A stretch of 64,000 nt of DNA from Mucilaginibacter_A sp041088075 (GTDB lineage: Bacteria; Bacteroidota; Bacteroidia; Sphingobacteriales; Sphingobacteriaceae). Positions 58,910 through 64,000 of the stretch are shown here, piece by piece. The notes below the pieces were generated by a model. The model was not told the DNA's origin and made no database searches. It saw only the letters and a list, made by a program, of their open reading frames with translations. The position numbers were made by a program, and so were the translations under genes. The number at the start of each line of letters is the position of its first letter. The first letter of the stretch is position 1. The DNA lies in assembly GCF_041088075.1 (NCBI RefSeq), contig NZ_JBGCVY010000037.1, positions 62,001 through 126,000 of the forward strand, in the 5' to 3' direction.

Positions 58910-59491
58910 ATGCAAAAAGAGCTAACGGATATCGAACTGATTGAACTGGTTTTGGCCGGCAACCAATCTGCTTACGCGGATTTGGTGAAACGCCACCAGC
59001 GCTATGCGTTTACACTGGCTTTGCGTTTTACCAAAAGCCGCGAAGATGCCGAAGAAGTAGCGCAGGATAGCTTCGTAAAAGCGTATAAAAGTTTATCGGC
59101 TTTTCAGCAGCAATCCAAATTTACAACCTGGTTGTACAGCATTGTTTATACCACGGCGATGAATTTTCTTCGGAAGAAAAAACTAAAGACCGATTCGATG
59201 GACGACGATGCTGTTTTTACCCAGGTAAATTTGCTGGCTTCGGATTTGAAGTTGGACAGCACCGAACAAAAATCAAGATCGTATTATGTAAATTTAGCGA
59301 TTAGTCAACTGTTGCCGGACGATGCCACAATCATCACGTTGTTTTATCAGGGCGAACAATCGTTGGAAGAAATTGCGCAGGTGGTCGGTATGGAAACAAA
59401 TACGGTTAAAGTAAAACTGCACCGCGCCCGCCATCGTTTAAAAGAAAAACTGGAAGGCTTGTTAAAACAGGAAGTGAGGGAATTGTTATGA
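58910..59491 (+). CDS. ECF RNA polymerase sigma factor (SigE/RpoE type)
   Basis: A 193-residue ECF sigma factor. Sigma-2 region: FTKSREDAEEVAQDSFVKAYKSL (about 43-65) and FTTWLYSIVYTTAMNFLRKKKL. Sigma-4: YYVNLAISQLLPDDATIITLFYQGEQSLEEIAQVVGMETNTVKVKLHRARHRLKEKL, with the HTH. It directs RNA polymerase to stress-type promoters and is controlled by the protein encoded next, whose start overlaps by 4 bases. A sister-motif copy (59207-59222) is in frame (DDAVFTQ) in the loop between regions 2 and 4. The ATG at 58910 is chosen; a TTG precedes it by one codon. Confidence 0.93.
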   Translation: MQKELTDIELIELVLAGNQSAYADLVKRHQRYAFTLALRFTKSREDAEEVAQDSFVKAYKSLSAFQQQSKFTTWLYSIVYTTAMNFLRKKKLKTDSMDDDAVFTQVNLLASDLKLDSTEQKSRSYYVNLAISQLLPDDATIITLFYQGEQSLEEIAQVVGMETNTVKVKLHRARHRLKEKLEGLLKQEVRELL

Positions 59492-59976
59492 ACGAAACAG
59501 AAGAACAGCTTTGGAATTATATAGACGGTTTTTGTACCGAAGATGAGCGAAAAGCCATCGAAATATTGCTAACAAGCGATGCCAATTATCGGAATAAATA
59601 CGCTGAATTAAAGGCTTTTGAAGCAAACATGCCATCGCTCGGTATAGAAGAACCATCCATGGGTTTTACTTTTAAAGTGATGGAAAACATCCGGGCAGAA
59701 CAGGCGCGCGTGCCTTTAAAAACGCGTATCAATACCGGGATTATCGGCGCAATCGGTGCTTTTTTTATCTGTACAATTTTGGTGTTGTTGGGTTTCGTTT
59801 TGGTGAGTGTGGATTGGTCTGCGCCGTCGCCGGTTCATCTGCCCGAAATAAAAATCCCGCCGGTAACCAATTATTTAAATCCGGTGGTAATCAAAGGGTT
59901 TTTGTTTTTTGATGTGGTTTTAGGATTGTTTTTTTTAGACCAATATTTCAGAAAGTTTTTCATCCGGCAGAAATAA
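59488..59976 (+). CDS. Anti-sigma factor-like membrane protein
   Basis: A 162-residue protein with a cytosolic N-terminus of about 85 residues (EEQLWNYIDGFCTEDERKAIE, a zinc-less anti-sigma-type start) followed by two hydrophobic segments (about 90-113 and 132-152). The layout fits membrane-held anti-sigma factors of ECF sigma pairs. It overlaps the sigma gene (ATGA), the strongest evidence for the role. Conserved zinc-finger HxxxCxxC residues are not seen. Confidence 0.75.
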   Translation: MNETEEQLWNYIDGFCTEDERKAIEILLTSDANYRNKYAELKAFEANMPSLGIEEPSMGFTFKVMENIRAEQARVPLKTRINTGIIGAIGAFFICTILVLLGFVLVSVDWSAPSPVHLPEIKIPPVTNYLNPVVIKGFLFFDVVLGLFFLDQYFRKFFIRQK

Positions 59977-60021
59977 CGCTAATTTTAAGAACAAATTTGT
60001 TTTTAAATCAGTTGAACAACT

Positions 60022-60492
60022 ATGGCAAAAGCAACAATATCCGTAATCGAAGCATTGCGCAAAACAGCAGCAAACCTGCAAAACAAAGCGCCTTACCAAT
60101 GGGGCCATATGGGCAGCTGTAATTGCGGCAATTTGGCACAAGTGGTTACAAATCTGGACAAAGCGGCTATACACCGGGAAGCGATGCGCCGACACGGCGA
60201 TTGGAACGAACAATTATTTGATTACTGTCCGCAAAGCGGCTTGCCTTTCGATCATATTATTGACACAATGTTGGAGTTTGGTTTTACCCGGGCAGACCTG
60301 GCACATTTGGAAAAACTGTCAGACGAACACATTTTGGCCAATTTGCCGCAAGGGAAACAATACCTGCGGCACAACAAAAGCGAGGATGTGATAAAATATT
60401 TAAACTCCTGGGCAAATTTATTGGAAAACCAATTGGTTTCTGGTATGGTAATTGATAAATCTTTATTTGAACCAGTAGCAATATTGGTTTAA
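60022..60492 (+). CDS. Conserved Bacteroidota hypothetical protein, 156 aa
   Basis: A cytosolic 156-residue protein. The block APYQWGHMGSCNCGNLAQ (about 23-40), containing CNC, and LPFDHIIDTMLEFGFTRADLAHLEKLSD are the recognisable parts; I have seen this kind of conserved protein in many Bacteroidota genomes without an assigned function. Charged C-terminal half with helices. It follows the sigma/anti-sigma pair by 45 bases and ends at a terminator, so all three may be one transcript. Confidence 0.75.
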   Translation: MAKATISVIEALRKTAANLQNKAPYQWGHMGSCNCGNLAQVVTNLDKAAIHREAMRRHGDWNEQLFDYCPQSGLPFDHIIDTMLEFGFTRADLAHLEKLSDEHILANLPQGKQYLRHNKSEDVIKYLNSWANLLENQLVSGMVIDKSLFEPVAILV

Positions 60493-60512
60493 TTGTGATA
60501 AGGTTTAGGTTG

Positions 60513-60550
60513 AAAGCTCCACGGACACCGTTTCGTGGGGCTTTTATTTT
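60513..60550 (+). terminator. Terminator after the conserved hypothetical gene
   Basis: AAAGCTCCACG pairs with CGTGGGGCTTTT (one mismatch/wobble) around a 10-base loop, followed by TATTTTT. Confidence 0.75.
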
Positions 60551-60567
60551 TATATTAAATTTTAGGC

Positions 60568-60581
60568 GGTAAAAGAAGCAT
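60568..60581 (-). repeat. Dispersed motif, single copy
   Basis: GGTAAAAGAAGCAT preceded by AAATTTTAGGC, just after the terminator. Confidence 0.92.
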
Positions 60582-60673
60582 CGTCCATAAACCCCTTCAA
60601 AATAAAAAAACCAGTTAAATGATTTTTCATCACCTAACCGGTTTCAATATTAATCTTTAAAGAAGTTGCGGAA

Positions 60674-60865
60674 TTAATTTTCCGTATCCCTCGGCGCAAC
60701 TTTGTTTACAAAAAACAAAGCACTCAGCAAGCCCAATACGCCGCCAATCAAAATCCATAAAAAAGTGCCTTTTACAATATCACCGGTTATCATCCCAGCT
60801 AACAATCCAACGATATAATATAAGTTGTCAAAACTTTTAACTTCTTGTGTTTCCTGATTTTCCAT
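60674..60865 (-). CDS. Small membrane protein, 63 aa
   Basis: A 63-residue protein: a charged N-terminus (MENQETQEVKSFDN), two hydrophobic segments (YYIVGLLAGMITGDIV and LWILIGGVLGLLSALFF) separated by a short GTF turn, then a polar end. Helical hairpin topology in the inner membrane. No family recognised, but composition and length are typical of genuine small membrane proteins. A sister-motif copy (AATGCTGTTTTTACGG, 60866-60881) covers the region immediately upstream of the start codon. Confidence 0.6.
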   Translation of the reverse strand: MENQETQEVKSFDNLYYIVGLLAGMITGDIVKGTFLWILIGGVLGLLSALFFVNKVAPRDTEN

Positions 60866-60918
60866 AATGCTGTTTTTACGGCGGTAAAATTAACCGAATA
60901 ATTGGTAGCCGCCTAATG

Positions 60919-63384
60919 CTAATTGTTATTTTTTGGTTTGCTGATTAAGTTGATGAACAAACGGTACGCGCCCGCCACACCGGCAGGCAGTTCCCGAAAA
61001 AACACCAGCGACGTATAAACAAAGCGGCCTTTGCCATAATCGGCAACCAATAAAGCGCCATTGTTGGGCTGTTCGTTCGGGTCGTTCATTGCTAAAACCG
61101 TCCGGTATTTTGGGTCAATGTCTGTAGCAAAATAAATGCCGCGTTCCTGTATCCAGCCTTTAAAATCCTGATTGGTTATTTTATTGGGATAATTTAAAAC
61201 CGGGTCATTTGGGTTGAGCAGCGTTACCGACGCGTTTTCATCCGTAACCCGAACGTTTACAATCCGGAACGGATACGGGCCGATTTGGTTGGTTACCAGG
61301 TTTGCATTGGTGTTGTACTGCACCAGCAAATTGCCGCCGTTTTTTACATAGTCCAGCAGCTTCGGCTCTTCCACCGTTAAACGACTGTTGATATTAAAAG
61401 CGCGGACACCGATAATAATGGCATCAAAATTAGCCAGGTTTCCGTTTAAAATTTCATTTTCTGATAAGATGGAAACCTGATACCCAACCTGGCGCAAAGC
61501 TTCCGGCACCAAATCCCCTGCACCAGGCAAATAGCCAATCCGTTTGCCGCTTACTTTTAAATCTACCTTAACCAGTTTTGCCTGAGCAGGCGGAAAATAA
61601 GTGATGTTCGGGATATGATCATAAATAATTTGGTGTATGCTTTGCGTAAAAGTTTTGCCGTTCACCTGTGTAATCGCTTGTATCGTATCCGTTTCGTTTT
61701 TGCTGATGCCGACAGAGGTAACCGAAAAAACGGCCGTCCATTCGTCGCCCAATTTTTTGCCGGTAAAAGAAGCATTGGCTGGTGTAATTTTCCATCCCGC
61801 AGGCGCTTTTAAACGCACCGAACCGCTGCTGTTGGTAAAGCTTTTTAGTTTAACCACCATTTGTTTAGGCTGGTTATTGCTGAAAATATAAACCTGCTGA
61901 TCCAAATTAGCGGTAACCGGCGGCGTAATTTCTAAAGGCTGGTAAACTTCGCCACGAACCGGGCTAACGTATTTGTACATCAATTGCCTTTGCAGGTTTA
62001 GTAAATGTCCGTAAATTACAAATTGCCAATTTACCGTAACCGGATCAGGGTTTTCGGGATAGCCAACCAATTCCTGGTTCGCAACCGGATAGCTTTCATG
62101 GATCTGTGCGCCATCCAGCCAGTACGGCTGCGTTATTTTTTTAGCATCAGTTTTACTATTTAAATTAAGTATTTGATTGGCCGGCAATAAAGTGCTAAAT
62201 GTGCTTTTTTGATCGCCAGCCTCAATTCCAACCAACTTAATATTGCTGCCCGAGCGGTTTATTACCTGGTTTAAGATGCTGATGCTGTCGCCAAGGGCAT
62301 AAGTTGGGCTAAGGGCATAACTTTCCAGCCACAGCCCGGCGCAAGCCGGTATCATTAAATTCAGTTCTTTTATTTTTTGTACTTTCCAATACGGATCGGT
62401 CAGTTTTTGTACCGAGGCATAAATGTCCATCAGCAGCGGCAAAGATTTTGTGGGTTCGGCTGGGTTAAAACTTTTAAGCAGGTCGTTAACGCGAATATTG
62501 ATCGCATCGCCGCCCGCCACTCTTTTCCAGGTCGTGTTGATGCCGTCCATCAAATCCGTATGCGGTGCTTCACCTAAAATCGTTTTAAAAAACTCGTAAG
62601 ATTGTCCGCGTTGTTTGGCCGTGCCAAAACCCTGACTTTTATGGTTAGAACGGCTGTCGGCAGCAATTTCGCCATAACCTTTTCCCAGCAAAGTGTTGTA
62701 AACGCCAACATCAATTTTAAACTGGTCTGGCCGCGTTGTATCGTTTCCGCCAAAGTTAAACGTGTTCCACAACAAACGTTTGGCTTGCCAGGGCTGTACA
62801 AATTGTAACTGTTCGGGGAAGCGTTTAGGATCGGCAGCGGCCGCAAAAGCTTCTTGCGCCAAAATTGCGGATGCGGTATGGTGGCCATGGCCGCCTTCGC
62901 CTGTTGTCGGGAAACGGCAAATCATCACATCCGGCCTGAATTTCCGGATTACCCAAACCACATCGCCCAATACTTTTTCTTTGTCCCAAATGCGCAGTGT
63001 TTCTTCCGGGCCTTTAGAAAAACCAAAATCTTTGGCGCGGGTAAAAAACTGTTCGGCGCCATCTATGCGACGGGCAGCAAGCAGTTCCTGTGTCCGGATC
63101 AGCCCTAACAATTCCCCTTGTTCGTTGCCAATCAGGTTTTGTCCGCCGTCGCCTCTCGTAAGCGATAAATATCCTGTCCGATAGTGTTTTTCCTGCGCCA
63201 GGTAAGCCAGCAGGCGCGTGTTTTCATCGTCCGGGTGGGCGGCAACGTAAAGCACGCTTCCCAAAACAGGCAGTTTTTTTAGTTCCTGTTCGATGGAAAC
63301 ACGATCGGCAGGCGGGGCTGTTTGCGCCGATGCTGTTTTTAGCGATATAAAAAAGGCAATAAAAATTAAAAGATGCTTCATCAT
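60919..63384 (-). CDS. PIG-L-family deacetylase, exported, large
   Basis: An 821-residue protein with a signal peptide (LLIFIAFFISLKTASAQ). The N-terminal PIG-L/LmbE domain (about 35-300) has VAAHPDDENTRLLA (AHPDDE at 49-54, the zinc ligands), LTRGDGGQN and the downstream GGHGHHTAS block with the catalytic His residues. The remaining 500 residues contain beta-rich domains and a C-terminal GATase-like fold (VRAFNINSRL, then DYVKNGGNLLVQYNTN). It removes acetyl groups from N-acetylglucosaminyl substrates in the periplasm or outside. A motif copy at 61762-61775 is in frame (NASFTGKKL). Confidence 0.88.
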   Translation of the reverse strand: MMKHLLIFIAFFISLKTASAQTAPPADRVSIEQELKKLPVLGSVLYVAAHPDDENTRLLAYLAQEKHYRTGYLSLTRGDGGQNLIGNEQGELLGLIRTQELLAARRIDGAEQFFTRAKDFGFSKGPEETLRIWDKEKVLGDVVWVIRKFRPDVMICRFPTTGEGGHGHHTASAILAQEAFAAAADPKRFPEQLQFVQPWQAKRLLWNTFNFGGNDTTRPDQFKIDVGVYNTLLGKGYGEIAADSRSNHKSQGFGTAKQRGQSYEFFKTILGEAPHTDLMDGINTTWKRVAGGDAINIRVNDLLKSFNPAEPTKSLPLLMDIYASVQKLTDPYWKVQKIKELNLMIPACAGLWLESYALSPTYALGDSISILNQVINRSGSNIKLVGIEAGDQKSTFSTLLPANQILNLNSKTDAKKITQPYWLDGAQIHESYPVANQELVGYPENPDPVTVNWQFVIYGHLLNLQRQLMYKYVSPVRGEVYQPLEITPPVTANLDQQVYIFSNNQPKQMVVKLKSFTNSSGSVRLKAPAGWKITPANASFTGKKLGDEWTAVFSVTSVGISKNETDTIQAITQVNGKTFTQSIHQIIYDHIPNITYFPPAQAKLVKVDLKVSGKRIGYLPGAGDLVPEALRQVGYQVSILSENEILNGNLANFDAIIIGVRAFNINSRLTVEEPKLLDYVKNGGNLLVQYNTNANLVTNQIGPYPFRIVNVRVTDENASVTLLNPNDPVLNYPNKITNQDFKGWIQERGIYFATDIDPKYRTVLAMNDPNEQPNNGALLVADYGKGRFVYTSLVFFRELPAGVAGAYRLFINLISKPKNNN

Positions 63385-63407
63385 TTTTCTAAAGTAAACA
63401 TTTATGG

Positions 63408-63740
63408 CTACTCCTCCGAAAACATTATTTGTAGCAAAGTATTCACAGCTTCCCTTTGGTTTTTATCCAACTCCCCGTCTTTCTTTATGATCCTGCTTTT
63501 ATCGACCGCTTTTATCTGATCGAAGGCCAATGCTCCCGGTTTCCCCTTATGGTTGGTAAATAGCCTGGTTGGGTAAGGTTTGTTTGTTGAAGTAAAAGGT
63601 ACTACGATAACGGTGCTTAGGGCAGCATTTGCTGCGTTTGGGGAAACGATAAGGCATGGCCTTATTTTCGCTATTTCTGATCCTTTAGTAGGATTTAAGT
63701 CAACCAATACCGCCTCCCACTTTTTATAAAGTTTATTCAT
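63408..63740 (-). CDS. mazF: MazF/PemK-family toxin
   Basis: A 110-residue type II toxin, an mRNA interferase. Family blocks are KWEAVLVDLNPTKGSEIAKIRPCLIVSP (residues 7-34, with the Arg-Pro catalytic pair), VIVVPFTS and ALAFDQIKAVDKSRI. The 5' end overlaps the antitoxin gene by 8 bases. Looks intact, unlike the toxins of the ParE and DUF5615 pairs. Followed by the PIG-L gene after 23 bases. Confidence 0.88.
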   Translation of the reverse strand: MNKLYKKWEAVLVDLNPTKGSEIAKIRPCLIVSPNAANAALSTVIVVPFTSTNKPYPTRLFTNHKGKPGALAFDQIKAVDKSRIIKKDGELDKNQREAVNTLLQIMFSEE

Positions 63741-63987
63741 CCAATCCGTCGTTTAGCGTTATGTCCCAATCGTTAAACTCTGGTTCGGGGCTTATATCTG
63801 CCTGGGCAAATATAGCTGCCCACTGGTTTAACGGAGGTATTGTTGGGGCGGGTTTTATGAGTATCCCATCTACAGTTGGCTCCAGTATAACCTCGGTAGT
63901 TCCTAATGATAAAGCTAACTCTTTAGGAAGCCTTACCCCTTTAGAGTTTCCTATTTGCGTTACTCTTGCATAATACGTATGTGCCAT
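63733..63987 (-). CDS. mazE: MazE/AbrB-family antitoxin
   Basis: An 84-residue swapped-hairpin AbrB/MazE-type protein: YYARVTQIGNSKGVRLPKELA is the signature DNA-binding beta hairpin, followed by an acidic C-terminus (ISPEPEFNDWDITLNDGLDE) that would neutralise the toxin. Overlaps the mazF start by 8 bases. The start codon is 13 bases from the window edge, so its promoter may lie outside. Confidence 0.85.
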   Translation of the reverse strand: MAHTYYARVTQIGNSKGVRLPKELALSLGTTEVILEPTVDGILIKPAPTIPPLNQWAAIFAQADISPEPEFNDWDITLNDGLDE

Positions 63988-64000
63988 GGTGTAAAGGTAA

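Noticed and set aside
1..64000. CRISPR array interpretation of the recurring motif
   Set aside because: Copies are dispersed on both strands at irregular distances, without regular spacers, and no cas gene is present.
1..64000. RAYT or other transposase gene to explain the repeats
   Set aside because: No HUH-type or DDE transposase frame was found in the window, so any mobilising enzyme must be elsewhere.
1..64000. tRNA or rRNA genes
   Set aside because: No cloverleaf with a T-arm GTTCGAAT-type loop or rRNA-like sequence was recognised on either strand by eye.

Overview
The window is chromosomal DNA of a Bacteroidota species, most likely family Sphingobacteriaceae (Mucilaginibacter/Pedobacter-like). 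The evidence is Bacteroidota-restricted families (DUF4293, DUF5606, DUF2805, DUF6249, 'putative porin', TlpA with an N-terminal DUF4369-like part), a TonB receptor with a carboxypeptidase-regulatory-like N-terminus, TAnnTTTG-type -7 boxes, starts without clear Shine-Dalgarno sequences, and the intergenic repeat types usual in this group. No phage, plasmid, rRNA, tRNA, CRISPR or transposase gene was seen.

Layout. 1-5.1 kb: two minus-strand hypothetical genes, the first cut by the window edge; an outer-membrane-protein gene broken by an in-frame stop; a WecG/TagA glycosyltransferase; three lipoproteins. 5.1-9.4 kb: DUF4293 protein, truA, an ABC exporter, a PIN-type toxin-antitoxin pair, DUF2805. 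9.4-15.3 kb: sucD, DUF5606, a cyclophilin, a secreted protein and a Kup potassium transporter. 15.8-19.6 kb: a probable metal-related cluster (Cys-motif protein, TonB receptor, DJ-1/PfpI-YHS lipoprotein). 20-24 kb: lpxK, purine nucleoside phosphorylase and a porin, overlapping on the minus strand. 24-32 kb: DUF1275, carbonic anhydrase, azoR, a parDE pair with frameshifted toxin, DUF1569, a VOC protein, and P5C dehydrogenase with two displaced fragments of its own 3' end. 32-38.7 kb: cytochrome b561-like protein, DUF2236, a His/Met-rich two-gene membrane operon, an esterase lipoprotein. 38.8-50.3 kb: asnS, GNAT, secreted proteins, M20 amidohydrolase, SPOR protein, secA, an orphan DUF433 gene with its toxin truncated by a repeat, purD. 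50.4-64 kb: TlpA, arginase-fold protein, amidase, gltX, orphan histidine kinase-DinB, DUF6249, ECF sigma/anti-sigma, PIG-L deacetylase, MazEF.

The outstanding feature is not a gene. A short motif, ATGCTTCTTTTAYC, occurs again and again on both strands. I count 44 copies of its 11-base core (TGCTTCTTTTA or complement) in 64 kb; chance gives about 0.03. Most copies are intergenic, about eleven lie inside reading frames of conserved genes. Many are followed by an A/T-rich tail (TATAAAATTGG and variants), and several form facing pairs. At least three pairs form the core of 160-170 bp palindromic elements whose outer ends read CTGTTTAAA; two of these are flanked by a TTA duplication. A sister motif, GATRCTGTTTTTAYC, occurs around twenty times more. 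Density and placement resemble either a DNA-uptake-type signal or a very successful non-autonomous repeat; the sequence alone does not decide. Three other Bacteroidota repeat families and several gene-fragment scars show that the intergenic DNA here is actively remodelled.
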